The notes under the pieces were generated by a model. The model was not told the DNA's origin. It saw nothing but the letters and a program-made list of their open reading frames with translations, and searched no databases. From JBGTIS01 sp041745535 (lineage in GTDB: Bacteria > Bacteroidota > Bacteroidia > Cytophagales > Cyclobacteriaceae): a DNA stretch of 64,000 bases. Both the position numbers and the translations under genes were made by a program. The stretch spans positions 1-64,000 of the forward strand of contig JBGTIS010000058.1 of assembly GCA_041745535.1 (NCBI GenBank). The letters run 5' to 3'. Positions 42,893 through 52,896 of the stretch are shown here, piece after piece. Positions within the stretch are counted from its first letter, which is position 1. The number at the start of each line of letters is the position of its first letter.

Positions 42893-44938
42893 TTATGTAT
42901 GTTTCTTTAACCAGGCATAAAAATCTTCCTGCGCCCTTACCCTTTTACCAGACGAATCTTTTACCGGTTTATTATTCATTTTACTATCCAGGTAACAGGA
43001 TTTGCGATTGTCCTGAAGTTGGAGCTGGATAAATTTTTTGATTTCGTGGCGAATGGTTTCGTGGTACAGCGGGAAGCCAACTTCAATCCGGTGATACAAA
43101 TTCCGTTTCATCCAGTCGGCAGAAGCCAGATAAATCAATTCATCACCATCATGGTGAAAAATAAATATCCTGGCATGCTCCAGAAACCGGTCTACAATCC
43201 GGATTACCCGAATGTTTTCGCTAAGCCCTTTTACCCCGGGTACCAAACAACAAATACCACGGATAATAAGATTAACCGGCACCCCTGCCCTACTGGCTTC
43301 ATACAGTTTATCAATCATGGTATGCTCTTCCAGATTATTGAGTTTAATGGTAATGCCTGCTGCTTTGCCGGCTTTCGCCGCAGCAATTTCGAAATCGATT
43401 AATTCCAGAAACACACCGATCATGTTACTTTGTGCCACCAGTAAGTGCTGAAGCGGAGGAATCGCTTTCCCTTCTTCCAAAAATCTGAATACAGCTTTTA
43501 ATTCCTTAAGTACATCCTGGCGGGCCGTAAGCAGGGCATGATCGGCATAAATATCGGCCGTAACCTCATTAAAATTGCCGGTGCCAAAATATCCGTATTC
43601 CTGGTTTTTACCATCTTTTTTCATTCGGATGTAAGCCACTTTAGCATGTACCTTTAATCCGGGTATGCTGTACAGTATTTTGATGCCGGCTTCCTGCATT
43701 TCCTGAGCCCATCGCAGGTTGTTTTCTTCGTCAAACCGGGCTTTTACTTCCAGAAATACGCATACCTTTTTTCCATTACGGGCCGCACTGATCAACGCAT
43801 TGGCAATAAAAGACTGGGTAGCAATCCGATATAAAGTAACTTTAATTTCCTTTACATTGGGATGAATGGCCGCTTCATTAAAAAAGCGCAATACATAATC
43901 GTACGAATGATAAGGAAAATGCAACATCTGATCGGCCTGATCAATGGCAGAAAATATACTATCGTGGGCATCAATTTTTACGTTGGGTAATGGCAATAAT
44001 TTTTCGCTCTCCAAAGCGGGGTGGAAAGGATTGGGTAGTTTCATCAGATCGTGCATATTATGAAAACGCCCGCCTTTTACCACATCTTGCCGGTCGATAT
44101 CGAAGGCCTTTATAATTTTTTCCAACAATACTTCAGGCATGGCCTGGTCATACAAAAACCGGGATGGCGTCCCTACCATTCTTTTCGATAAGTTCTTTTT
44201 GATCTTTTCCACTAAATTACCCTCAAACTCATCGTCGATATGCAAATCGGCATCCCGGTTTAGCTTTACACTGTAACAACCTTTTACTACATATCCGGGA
44301 AATATATGGTTCAGATTCGCCCGGATGATATCATCCAGATACATGTAAAAATGCCTGCCCCGGCTGCCAGGCAATTCTACAAATCGGGGCAGCGCATCGG
44401 AAGGTAAATTAAGAAAAGCGATTTCGGAACACTTTCCATCCTGTAGTGATGAAAGTTCTATAATAAAGTAAAGTTGCCGGTTATTCAAAAAATATTCATT
44501 TCCGGTATAAATGAGCACAGGTTGCAGATAAGAAAGCACCCGGCTGAAAAAGTAATCGCTGACAAATTTCTGCTGGGATTTGGTAAGCATTTGGTCCTGA
44601 TATAATACAATTTTATTTTTCCGAAGCGCCGGAATAATGGATTTTTGGTAAATATTACCAAATTCCTGTTGGTGCCGGTCTACTATTTTCATGATTTGCG
44701 CTAATAGTACCTCTGGCTCCAGATTTAGTTTTTTCCTGATTTTATATTTATTGATTGCCGATAAACTTTTCAGGGCAGCCACCCTTACCCTGAAAAACTC
44801 ATCCAGATTAGAAGAAAAAATACCCAGAAATTTAATGCGGTCGTACAAGGGGACCTCTGGGTTTTTGGCTTCCATCAACACCCGGTAGTTGAAAGATAAC
44901 CAGCTTAGGTCCCTGTCGAAATAGCGCGGTCGAGTCAT
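42893..44938 (-). CDS. ppk1: Polyphosphate kinase 1
   Basis: A 681-residue enzyme that makes polyphosphate from ATP. The N-terminal FDRDLSWLSFNYRVL is the standard ATP-site entrance; SNLDEFFRVRVAALK, FPYHSYDYVLRFFNEAA and TLYRIA follow. The two active histidines lie in KVHAKVAYIRM and ARIFIFHHDGDE, as in the phospholipase-D-like halves of the family. Length is normal. The PL8 lyase gene ends 6 bases upstream on the same strand, an unusual partner. Confidence 0.95.
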   Translation of the reverse strand: MTRPRYFDRDLSWLSFNYRVLMEAKNPEVPLYDRIKFLGIFSSNLDEFFRVRVAALKSLSAINKYKIRKKLNLEPEVLLAQIMKIVDRHQQEFGNIYQKSIIPALRKNKIVLYQDQMLTKSQQKFVSDYFFSRVLSYLQPVLIYTGNEYFLNNRQLYFIIELSSLQDGKCSEIAFLNLPSDALPRFVELPGSRGRHFYMYLDDIIRANLNHIFPGYVVKGCYSVKLNRDADLHIDDEFEGNLVEKIKKNLSKRMVGTPSRFLYDQAMPEVLLEKIIKAFDIDRQDVVKGGRFHNMHDLMKLPNPFHPALESEKLLPLPNVKIDAHDSIFSAIDQADQMLHFPYHSYDYVLRFFNEAAIHPNVKEIKVTLYRIATQSFIANALISAARNGKKVCVFLEVKARFDEENNLRWAQEMQEAGIKILYSIPGLKVHAKVAYIRMKKDGKNQEYGYFGTGNFNEVTADIYADHALLTARQDVLKELKAVFRFLEEGKAIPPLQHLLVAQSNMIGVFLELIDFEIAAAKAGKAAGITIKLNNLEEHTMIDKLYEASRAGVPVNLIIRGICCLVPGVKGLSENIRVIRIVDRFLEHARIFIFHHDGDELIYLASADWMKRNLYHRIEVGFPLYHETIRHEIKKFIQLQLQDNRKSCYLDSKMNNKPVKDSSGKRVRAQEDFYAWLKKHT

Positions 44939-44944
44939 TGTTTA

Positions 44945-47062
44945 TCAGTTAGCCCATATCTTAAATAGGGTGTTTAGCTTTATACTTTTTCCTGCAAATT
45001 GGCCAGTAGGTAATGATGCTGATTTTGTTTCACTCTCTTTCGAGTCAATGCTGAGGGTAATGTCAATTTTTTTTAAGCTGGCTGTTGGGTCACTTACTGT
45101 AATTGCTTTTGTAGTATGATTAATCAGTACCAGGCAGGGGTCGCTTACCTCTACCATTAAATTATTACTGAACGCGAAACTGCCAGCTTTATGAAATACG
45201 ATTCCGGTAATTTGTAATTCCCGGTGAGTTACCGCCTGAATCTGAACAGTATTAGCAAGTACCGTAACGGAGGCATTCTGGGTATAAGCAGCCATGTCGG
45301 ATGGGCCACAGCCGGGGACAACAATGTATTGGTAAGATCCCTCCTTAGGATTTAAACCATGTTCAAACCACAGAGAAAACACATTGGACTGATAGACAGA
45401 GTCGGCGCCCAGACCAAAAATCCGTTGCAGATGCCCGCTTTGTGCTGCTGCTTTGATGGCTACAGTTTGCTGTGCAGGAAACACATAAGCCACACTGTCG
45501 TGCCACACCCAGGATGGGTTTTCCAACGTTTTTTCTTCCTGGGTAAAAGTAGTGCCATCTATCACTACATTTCCTTTTAAAAGGGTTTGGTTAACGCCTG
45601 TAACAATGGGGTTTTCGTTCTCAGCCTGAATGCCTGCTCCAAGCGCTACCCATTCCCGGTCGAACCAGAACCATGATTTTTTTGCCTGGGTATCTTTTAT
45701 ATCCAGGTCCATGGTAGAAACGCCATATATACTATCGCTAACCCCGCCCACAAAAGAAGTTGGCTGGGATGACCGCCCCTTACCGCTGAATGCATGGTGC
45801 GGACTGGTAACGCCGGGCAACCGCGCCCAATCCCATACCGGGAAGATATCCACATACTCATCGCCTCGCCGGTAGAGGTAGGTAAAACCGTAAGGAAGAT
45901 AATAACCATACAAATTTTCTGTGTTCACGTCCATCTCCATTCCTACAGTACGCTGTGAGCACATTTTCAGTGAAGTAAAATAAGCATTTCGGTGGTGTGC
46001 CGTATAATCAGAACGCCAGAAATGGCGGTTTCCTTTTATATCCTGAGGAGCTTTGTGCAATATACGCTCCCTGGAAACCTGATATTGTTTACGGTACGCC
46101 GGATCGGATATGATAAAGTTATCGAGTTGGGGAACAATGGTAGCAGCATCCGGTTCAAAGCCTGAAGACCGGCCTACTTGTCGGCCTCTTACGTTATAAT
46201 CCAAAGTTCCGTTCCTTATCATCCACCGGGTTCCCTCCAGATAATAATCTCTCAAAATCCGCATGTGTGCCTCGGTAAAAGCAAAACTGGTGCCCTGTAC
46301 TATAGAAGCCAGCCAGATAGTTTCTCGCAAAAAGTTACTCCCATAACTGCCATTATACAAAAACGGACCATGCTGATGAAAGCTATAATCAGCCTGAATA
46401 CCTTCCTGGGGTGTAATTTGGACCTGCTGCATTACTCCGGCAACGCCACTGGCGATGCGTTCCGCGTTTTTTTCCAGTACGCCCCGATATAATACCGAAA
46501 CTGAAACCAGTGTCCGGTTTGATCCGGTCATGGAGGGTGCCGCGGTCAGATCCGCAATCATTTTATCAAGGAGTGTATTATCAATAGTATTTTGTAGCAG
46601 AAGGGCGATTACATTAAAATAAAACTGCTTGGCAATATCATTTTTATACCAGTTTTTACAGATAGGATTTACCTGATACCAATACCGAAGGGCGCTTTCA
46701 ATTCCATTAAGCAGGTTTTTCTGGTGATATAAATTATCTGCTGAGTTCCGGTAGGCATAGGTCATCACCAATATCCGGTCTAAAGCAAGCAGCGGATTCC
46801 ATTCGTTATCCCGATCGGTATAATCTACATCCGACCAACTGCCATTGGCCTGCAGGTTGGACAGGTAGGTGCCCGCTTTACTGAAATCTGTTTGCGTGTA
46901 CCGCTCGGTTCTAATAATAAATCCTTTTTTCCGCAAAGCATCATCTATCAGGCGTTGCCTTAATATTTCGATTTCATCATCTGCCGAAAAAACCTTACTG
47001 ATTATAAATAGCGAGAAAAGGAGTATGGCCCCTGAAGTTCTTATTATGTAGCGTAATATCAT
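44945..47062 (-). CDS. Polysaccharide lyase family 8 (chondroitin/hyaluronan/xanthan lyase type)
   Basis: A 705-residue exported enzyme with a signal peptide (TSGAILLFSLFIISKVFSA). The N-terminal alpha/alpha toroid spans about 30-345: FHQHGPFLYNGSYGSNF holds the catalytic His and a Tyr nine residues later, spaced as in chondroitin AC lyase. The central and C-terminal beta domains include NLYGYYLPYGFTYLYRRGDEY and KSWFWFDREWVALG. It cleaves uronic-acid polysaccharides by beta-elimination. The substrate cannot be decided. No sulfatase or SusCD pair is nearby; it is followed 6 bases later by ppk1. Confidence 0.88.
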   Translation of the reverse strand: MILRYIIRTSGAILLFSLFIISKVFSADDEIEILRQRLIDDALRKKGFIIRTERYTQTDFSKAGTYLSNLQANGSWSDVDYTDRDNEWNPLLALDRILVMTYAYRNSADNLYHQKNLLNGIESALRYWYQVNPICKNWYKNDIAKQFYFNVIALLLQNTIDNTLLDKMIADLTAAPSMTGSNRTLVSVSVLYRGVLEKNAERIASGVAGVMQQVQITPQEGIQADYSFHQHGPFLYNGSYGSNFLRETIWLASIVQGTSFAFTEAHMRILRDYYLEGTRWMIRNGTLDYNVRGRQVGRSSGFEPDAATIVPQLDNFIISDPAYRKQYQVSRERILHKAPQDIKGNRHFWRSDYTAHHRNAYFTSLKMCSQRTVGMEMDVNTENLYGYYLPYGFTYLYRRGDEYVDIFPVWDWARLPGVTSPHHAFSGKGRSSQPTSFVGGVSDSIYGVSTMDLDIKDTQAKKSWFWFDREWVALGAGIQAENENPIVTGVNQTLLKGNVVIDGTTFTQEEKTLENPSWVWHDSVAYVFPAQQTVAIKAAAQSGHLQRIFGLGADSVYQSNVFSLWFEHGLNPKEGSYQYIVVPGCGPSDMAAYTQNASVTVLANTVQIQAVTHRELQITGIVFHKAGSFAFSNNLMVEVSDPCLVLINHTTKAITVSDPTASLKKIDITLSIDSKESETKSASLPTGQFAGKSIKLNTLFKIWAN

Positions 47063-47225
47063 GACAGGATTTTCATTAAAGCAGACAACAGCACGGTTGG
47101 GCTGCCTCTTTGCCTACATCAATCCAATATAATTATTCTTTAAGGTAATGCAAAAAGAGATGAAAATTTCCTCAAAGCTAACCTGTATTTTCATTCTCTT
47201 TCAGCAGAAACGGGTTCTTTCAAAA

Positions 47226-47258
47226 TCAAAAAGCCGGTAAAAGTTGATTTACCGGCTT
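47226..47258 (-). terminator. Intrinsic terminator of the DUF2911 gene
   Basis: AAGCCGGTAAA (47231-47241) and TTTACCGGCTT (47248-47258) form a perfect 11-bp stem with a 6-base loop. On the minus strand a TTTTT follows. It lies 24 bases after the DUF2911 stop at 47283. Confidence 0.85.
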
Positions 47259-47282
47259 ATTATTTAAACAAATGCTGATAAC

Positions 47283-47858
47283 CTAACTGGCAGTTACCTG
47301 CACAGGAACGGATATCTGGGTTTCACCCCAGGCCATATGCATGGTGCTGCCATCGGCACTGAACCAGATGGTAAATGACTCAAAAGTTTTTTCTGCCTTT
47401 TCCACAGGCACATCTACTCGCAACACATCTTTGCTTTCGTCGTAGCTATAAGCTCCCCACTGCCCCAATCCGCTATTGAAAATAATAGTCCACTTGTCTT
47501 TTTCCGGAACGGCGAACATAGAGTAAGTACCGGCAGCCAACGTTTCGTCGCCAACCATAATATCTTTGGTGGTAGTAATTTCTGTAGCTTCATTAGCCCC
47601 TAAACGCCATACTTTGCCATACGCCTCAGTACCTCCAATCATGTTCCGTCCTTTTAATTGTGGCTGACCGTATACCACTTTTACATACGCATCCCCCTTT
47701 TTCATGGTAGCCACTGCCATCGGACTAGGCCGGGCTTTGGTGGCAGATCCATCAATTTTAGAAGGATCGGGGGTTACGGCTACATCTTGGGCAAAAGCCG
47801 CGGATACGGAGAATACCAATACAGCACTTAGAAACAAGTAAATAATATTTCTTTTCAT
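47283..47858 (-). CDS. DUF2911 family exported protein
   Basis: A 191-residue protein with a signal peptide ending SVSAAFAQ. The domain matches DUF2911: KVVYGQPQLKGRNMIGG, VWRLGANEATEITTTKDI, LAAGTYSMFAVPEKDKWTIIFN and FTIWFSADGSTMHMAWGE. It is all-beta and periplasmic; no reaction is known for the family. It is monocistronic, with a strong terminator downstream and a divergent or independent promoter upstream. Confidence 0.92.
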   Translation of the reverse strand: MKRNIIYLFLSAVLVFSVSAAFAQDVAVTPDPSKIDGSATKARPSPMAVATMKKGDAYVKVVYGQPQLKGRNMIGGTEAYGKVWRLGANEATEITTTKDIMVGDETLAAGTYSMFAVPEKDKWTIIFNSGLGQWGAYSYDESKDVLRVDVPVEKAEKTFESFTIWFSADGSTMHMAWGETQISVPVQVTAS

Positions 47859-47941
47859 AATTTTAGAGTTAAGTTAAGTTTTAAAACCGCATACAGTAAA
47901 GATAGCTTATTCAGCGTATTTAGCAAAATAAACCTAACCTA

Positions 47942-48955
47942 TCAGATTAAATTTACCTCGGGTGTCAGTTCAATATTAAACTTATCGGTCACCGATTTCA
48001 GAATATCAAAAGCCAGCTTTTTTACATCTTCTCCTTTTGCGTTTCCGTAATTTACCAGCACCAAAGCCTGCATTTTGTGCACGCCTACTTCTCCTATTTT
48101 TTTTCCTTTCCAGCCACATTTTTCGATAAGCCAGCCAGCAGGCACCTTTACGCCACCATCAGGGAGTTCGTAGCCGGGTACATTTTCATATTCGGCCTGT
48201 ATGTGCGCATATTGTGAAGCTGTTATTACGGGATTCTTAAAAAAACTGCCTGCATTGCCAATAACAGCCGGATCGGGCAGTTTGCTCTGCCGGACAGAGA
48301 TTACCGCGTCGCTTACATCACGAATAGTGGGTTGGGCTATTCCTTTTTCCTGTAAGGTAGCCTCTATGGCGCCGTAGGATGTGTTTACCTGATGCGTTTT
48401 TGATAGTTTAAATACTACTGAAGTAATTATAAACTGATCTTTTAACTCCAGTTTAAACACGCTTTCTCTGTAACCAAACCGGCAGGCTTTATTGTCAAAT
48501 GTATGTACTTTACCTGTTAAAATTTCTACGGCTTCCAACGACTCAAACACATCTTTAATTTCAACACCATAGGCTCCAATATTCTGCATGGGGGCAGCGC
48601 CCACTGTGCCGGGAATTAATGAAAGATTTTCAATACCTCCCAGTTCTTTTTCGATACAATACAAAACAAACTGATGCCAGTTTTCACCCGCTCCTGCCTT
48701 CACCCATACATAGTCGTTATCTTTTCTGATAACCTGAATGCCTTCTATATTAATTTTCAGCACTACACCAGGAAAATCACGGGTAAACAACAGGTTGCTC
48801 CCACCGCCCAGTACCAGCAGTGGTGTTTGAGCAGCATGGTTGCTTAAGAAACTCCTTAATTCGTTAACCGTTTTTATTTTAAGAAAATAATTCGCTTTGG
48901 CTTCAATACCGAAAGTGTTATAAGGTTTTAAGGAGATATTTCGTTGCGATTCCAT
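47942..48955 (-). CDS. murB: UDP-N-acetylmuramate dehydrogenase
   Basis: A 337-residue FAD enzyme that reduces UDP-GlcNAc-enolpyruvate in peptidoglycan synthesis. FAD-binding motifs LLVLGGGSNLLFT and LSLIPGTVGAAPMQNIGAYG, the substrate Arg in FGYRES, the proton-donor Ser in NAGSFFKNP and the terminal Glu in LTPEVNLI are present in the type I (short-loop, E. coli-like) order. It starts MESQRNISLKPYNTFG. Confidence 0.95.
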   Translation of the reverse strand: MESQRNISLKPYNTFGIEAKANYFLKIKTVNELRSFLSNHAAQTPLLVLGGGSNLLFTRDFPGVVLKINIEGIQVIRKDNDYVWVKAGAGENWHQFVLYCIEKELGGIENLSLIPGTVGAAPMQNIGAYGVEIKDVFESLEAVEILTGKVHTFDNKACRFGYRESVFKLELKDQFIITSVVFKLSKTHQVNTSYGAIEATLQEKGIAQPTIRDVSDAVISVRQSKLPDPAVIGNAGSFFKNPVITASQYAHIQAEYENVPGYELPDGGVKVPAGWLIEKCGWKGKKIGEVGVHKMQALVLVNYGNAKGEDVKKLAFDILKSVTDKFNIELTPEVNLI

Positions 48956-49043
48956 ATAAGTTTAAAGTGGTAAAAGGTGTAAACTAGCAAAAATATTTCC
49001 TAATTTTAATTCTGGATAAATTTTCAATTTTATCTTTAAAACT

Positions 49044-49367
49044 ATGGAAGTTCTTACTGATTTTGAGCAGTTTTTGGCAAACAAAAGGATAGATTCGACA
49101 GCATTTAAAAAATCGGAACCGGGTTTATGGCAGGAATTAAAAGATTTGTTTCAACAGGTGCATCCCAATAGTTTTACAGCACAAAAGCTCTTTCTCATCA
49201 ATGGTATCCGCAGGAAATACATCCTTGCTGAAGAATTTTTGCCCGAAGTAATAACAAAAGAGCCTGCTGATGTTAGAACGGAGGGAAAACCGGTAGCACA
49301 AAAACCTAAAACCGGTGCCGTAAAACCGAAGTTTAAAATTCCGATAAGAAAGCCAAAAGAAGATTAA
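49044..49367 (+). CDS. Hypothetical protein, 107 residues
   Basis: Not recognised as a named family. The first 70 residues are helical and charged (DFEQFLANKRIDSTAFKKSEP, LWQELKDLFQQVHPNSFTAQKLFLINGIRRKY); the remaining tail is Pro/Lys-rich and probably disordered (KPKTGAVKPKFKIPIRKPKED). It is cytoplasmic. It converges with cdaA so tightly that the two stop codons abut. Such small basic-tailed proteins next to cdaA/folP seem common in Cytophagales, which I cannot verify here. Confidence 0.7.
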   Translation: MEVLTDFEQFLANKRIDSTAFKKSEPGLWQELKDLFQQVHPNSFTAQKLFLINGIRRKYILAEEFLPEVITKEPADVRTEGKPVAQKPKTGAVKPKFKIPIRKPKED

Positions 49368-50285
49368 TCAGTTGGTTTCAATACTTTCTCCTTTGCTCAG
49401 TTCAGCTTTTTCACTTTTCTTGGGCTTGATAGTTTTTTGAGGCGTTTCCTCGTCTGGCTCAGCGGCAGTAGTTTCTTCGGGTCCACTAATAAAATCTTCA
49501 TACAGATATTCATTAATCTTTCCCCTGATTTCCTTCACTGACAAATTATGAAAAATTTTACCATTTCTGACTACCGACATTTGTCCGGTTTCTTCTGAAA
49601 CTATCAATATCAAGGTATCAGTAGATTCCGACATACCAATGGCAGCCCGATGGCGCAGGCCAAACTCAGCAGGCAGGTCTTCTTTTTCTGTAACAGGCAA
49701 AATGCAACGCGCAGCGATTATTCGTCCATTGTTGATAATAACCGCGCCATCGTGCAGCGGACTATATTTATTAAAAATAGAAAGCAGAATTCTTTTGGAT
49801 ATAACCGCGTCGATCGGGTCGCCTGATTCGGCATAAAACTTCAGCGGCGAATATTTAGAAAACACGATCAGCGCACCCGTATTAGAGCCGCTCATACTTT
49901 TGGCAGCATCAATAATAGGAGTAATATTCATCTGGTTGGTCTGGCTTCGCTTCCGCCAGAAGCCCCGAAAAAAATAATCTCTGTTAAAAGAGGTGGTTTT
50001 CCCAACAAGCAATAGAAATTTTCTGATTTCCTGTTGAAACAGAATGATCGCTGCCAGCACTCCCACACCCATAAACTGCCCCAATATTCCACTTAACAAT
50101 TCCATTTGGGCAGCCTTTACTACCAGATACACCAGGTACAACGACAAAAAACCAATAAAAATACTAAGCGCGACACTTCCCTTCATTAGTTTGTATACCT
50201 GATAAAGCAACACGCTTACAGCGAGAATGTCTATCACATCTACCCAGCTAATTTCAAGGAATCCAATTTTAAAAAGATATATCAA
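49368..50285 (-). CDS. cdaA: Diadenylate cyclase
   Basis: A 305-residue membrane enzyme making c-di-AMP from two ATP. Three N-terminal membrane segments (about 15-90) lead to the DAC domain, with the catalytic DGAVIINNGRI and RHRAAIG motifs and the SEETGQMS phrase. The C-terminal tail (about 265-305) is acidic then Lys-rich. The folP stop region overlaps its start by 4 bases, so folP and cdaA are co-translated, as is usual in Bacteroidota. Confidence 0.95.
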   Translation of the reverse strand: MIYLFKIGFLEISWVDVIDILAVSVLLYQVYKLMKGSVALSIFIGFLSLYLVYLVVKAAQMELLSGILGQFMGVGVLAAIILFQQEIRKFLLLVGKTTSFNRDYFFRGFWRKRSQTNQMNITPIIDAAKSMSGSNTGALIVFSKYSPLKFYAESGDPIDAVISKRILLSIFNKYSPLHDGAVIINNGRIIAARCILPVTEKEDLPAEFGLRHRAAIGMSESTDTLILIVSEETGQMSVVRNGKIFHNLSVKEIRGKINEYLYEDFISGPEETTAAEPDEETPQKTIKPKKSEKAELSKGESIETN

Positions 50286-51139
50286 CTGTATGTTAATTTA
50301 AAAAGTCTTACCGCCTGTATTGCCTCTTTTACGTCGTGCACTCTCAATATAGATGCCCCATTCATAAGCGCAATTGTGTTTAACACTGTCGTACCATTCA
50401 GGGCTTCTTCCACTTGTACTCCAAGCTGCTTGTAAATCATCCCTTTACGCGATAACCCCACCAAAACAGGAAGCTCCAGCATTTGAAGCACGCTTAAATT
50501 TTTCAGCAATTCATAGTTCTGCTCAATATTTTTAGCAAATCCGAAACCTGGATCGACAATTACATCTATTATTCCCAAATCTCGCAGTTTTTTTAGTCTT
50601 TTTTGAAAAAAATCTAAAATTTCTACAGTCAGATTTTCATATTGAGTCAATTGATTCATAGTTTGAGGTGTTCCCCGCATATGCATCATAATGTAGGGTA
50701 CCTTTAACCTGGCAACTGTACTGAACATATCGGCATCCAGTTCGCCACCCGAAATATCATTTACCAAACAGGCTCCCGCTTCAACTGCTTCTTTGGCTAC
50801 CGACGCCCTGAAGGTGTCTATTGATAGATACGTCTTCGGAAACGTTTTTGATATTAGATTAATATTATTTACAACTCTGGTCTTTTCCTCCTCTGCTGAT
50901 ATATCGGTTGCTCCCGGCCTTGAAGAATACCCACCAATATCTATAAAATCAGCGCCTTCCTTCACCATTTTTTCTACCTGATCCAAAATATTCTTTTCTT
51001 TTACAAATCTGCTACCTTCGTGAAAAGAATCAGGAGTAATATTAATAATCCCCATTACCTTTGGGGAAGTTAAATCAAATAAATGACCTTTTAAATTCAG
51101 ATATTTTTTTTCGTAAAGTGTCTTTTCTGTAATTTTCAA
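50282..51139 (-). CDS. folP: Dihydropteroate synthase
   Basis: A 285-residue TIM-barrel enzyme joining p-aminobenzoate to the pterin in folate synthesis. VMGIINITPDSFHEGSRF is the first signature, DIGGYSSRPGA the second; NDISGG, VDPGFGFAKN and VGLSRKGMI complete the set, and the terminal RVHDVKEA is the pterin-site loop. It overlaps cdaA by 4 bases (ATGA). Confidence 0.96.
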   Translation of the reverse strand: MKITEKTLYEKKYLNLKGHLFDLTSPKVMGIINITPDSFHEGSRFVKEKNILDQVEKMVKEGADFIDIGGYSSRPGATDISAEEEKTRVVNNINLISKTFPKTYLSIDTFRASVAKEAVEAGACLVNDISGGELDADMFSTVARLKVPYIMMHMRGTPQTMNQLTQYENLTVEILDFFQKRLKKLRDLGIIDVIVDPGFGFAKNIEQNYELLKNLSVLQMLELPVLVGLSRKGMIYKQLGVQVEEALNGTTVLNTIALMNGASILRVHDVKEAIQAVRLFKLTYS

Positions 51140-51181
51140 GTCAATTATCGTTCCTGTTCAATTAACTATAACAAATATATT

Positions 51182-51730
51182 TTGAATAATCAAACTTATC
51201 ACGAATATAAGCAGGTAATCGCATCCTGCCAGGAGGTTTTTAAAAAGAAAACCACAGATTACGGTACGGCCTGGCGCATCCTCCGGCTTCCCTCCGTAAC
51301 TGATCAAATTTATATCAAGGCACAACGCATCCGTTCCATTCAGGAAAAGGGTAATCAGCAAATCAACGACAGTATTTCTGATGAGTTTGTAGGCATGATT
51401 AATTATTGCATCATCGCGATTTTACAAATGAAGTTACAAAACACTGATAACCTGGATATGAGCTATGAGGTGCTGGAACCTATGTACAATACAGTAGCGG
51501 AGGAAACCCTGGCCCTGCTCAAGAATAAAAATCATGACTATGGAGAAGCCTGGCGCGAAATGCGGGTTAGTTCTATTACCGACATTATACTAATGAAGCT
51601 GCTGCGGGTAAAGCAAATAGAGGATAATCAGGGAAAAACCCTTATTTCTGAAGGTGTACAGGCAAATTATCAGGACATTATCAATTACTCGGTTTTCGCT
51701 TTAATCAAATTGGATTTCGCAAAGAATTAG
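51182..51730 (+). CDS. DUF1599 family protein
   Basis: A 182-residue cytoplasmic protein with an internal duplication typical of DUF1599: KKTTDYGTAWRILRLPSVTDQIYIKAQRIRSIQEKG in the first half and KNKNHDYGEAWREMRVSSITDIILMKLLRVKQIEDN in the second. The start is TTG at 51182; no ATG lies nearby and relatives begin at a similar point. Function unknown. The folP gene is divergent across only 42 bases, so the two promoters overlap. Confidence 0.85.
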   Translation: MNNQTYHEYKQVIASCQEVFKKKTTDYGTAWRILRLPSVTDQIYIKAQRIRSIQEKGNQQINDSISDEFVGMINYCIIAILQMKLQNTDNLDMSYEVLEPMYNTVAEETLALLKNKNHDYGEAWREMRVSSITDIILMKLLRVKQIEDNQGKTLISEGVQANYQDIINYSVFALIKLDFAKN

Positions 51731-51750
51731 GCCATTCTAAAATTATTTTT

Positions 51751-52872
51751 ATGAACATTATCGCACAAATTGCCCGTTTTATGGTGGGTATTCTATTTAT
51801 TTTTTCAGGACTTATCAAAATCAACGATCCTGAGGGCACTGCCATTAAACTGGAAGAATATTTTGAAGTATTTGCTACTGATTTTGCTTCATTTTTTACC
51901 ATCTTCGTCCCGATTGCCCTTTTTCTTTCCGTTGTGTTGAGCGTGTTAGAGGTAGTATTGGGCGTAGCCGTTTTGCTTAATTACAGAATGCGCATTACTG
52001 CGTGGGTTTTGCTTGGGCTGATCGTTTTTTTTACTTTTCTCACTTTTTATTCAGCCTACTTTAATAAAGTAACCGATTGTGGTTGTTTTGGAGATGCCAT
52101 TAAGCTAACTCCCTGGCAATCATTTATTAAGGACATTGTTTTACTGGTGTTTACGGTTATCATATTCATCTGGAAGGACAAATTTAAACCTGCTTTGTCA
52201 TTAAAAAAGGCAGATATCGCCATCGGTGTGGTTACGGTGCTCAATATTGTGTTGGCCGTTTATGCCATCAGACACCTTCCTTTTATTGATTTCAGACCTT
52301 ATAAAATTGGCAATAGTATCCCGCAACAGATGATGCCAGAGGAAGCGCCTATTATTGAATACGTTTTTATTAAAGACGGCAAGGAAGTACGATCGCAAAA
52401 ATATCTTTCTGCGGATGACGGGTATGAATACAAAAATTCAAGAACAATTAATGAAGATAAATCTATTCCTAAAATCACTGATTTTCAGGTGAGCAGTATT
52501 GAAGGAGATGATTTTACTGACCAAGCCATGCAGGGTAATAAATTATTCATAATTATTGTGGATGTGCAAAAGGCTGATGTCGAAGGCGCGGAAAAAATCG
52601 TCAATTTGCTGAAAAATATCCCAACTAATATTGAGGCAATGGTACTCACCGCGTCCGGGGAAAAGATTTTTGAACAGTATCGGCACGAGTGGCAGCTTTC
52701 TGTGCCTTATTATTATACCGATGCCACCGTATTGAAAGCCATGATCCGTGCTAATCCAGGACTAATGCTGATCCAGGACGGTGTAGTGAAAGGTAAGTGG
52801 CATCACAATGATATTCCTCAGGCAGAAACTATCAAAGATTTGGTAAACATCCCTGTTTCGTATGAGCAATAA
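51751..52872 (+). CDS. BT_3928-type DoxX/MauE-like membrane protein
   Basis: A 373-residue protein. The N-terminal part (about 1-135) has four membrane segments with VGILFIFSGLIKINDP and VTDCGCFGDAIKLTPWQSF, the cysteine motif of the MauE/DoxX redox-type family. A fifth segment near 150-175 is followed by a C-terminal domain of about 190 residues resembling a thioredoxin-like fold. It may pass electrons or thiols across the membrane. It starts 20 bases after the DUF1599 stop and ends 24 before aroK, so the three genes probably share a transcript. Confidence 0.85.
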   Translation: MNIIAQIARFMVGILFIFSGLIKINDPEGTAIKLEEYFEVFATDFASFFTIFVPIALFLSVVLSVLEVVLGVAVLLNYRMRITAWVLLGLIVFFTFLTFYSAYFNKVTDCGCFGDAIKLTPWQSFIKDIVLLVFTVIIFIWKDKFKPALSLKKADIAIGVVTVLNIVLAVYAIRHLPFIDFRPYKIGNSIPQQMMPEEAPIIEYVFIKDGKEVRSQKYLSADDGYEYKNSRTINEDKSIPKITDFQVSSIEGDDFTDQAMQGNKLFIIIVDVQKADVEGAEKIVNLLKNIPTNIEAMVLTASGEKIFEQYRHEWQLSVPYYYTDATVLKAMIRANPGLMLIQDGVVKGKWHHNDIPQAETIKDLVNIPVSYEQ

Positions 52873-52896
52873 CCTTTATTTAATATCCGGCAGTTT

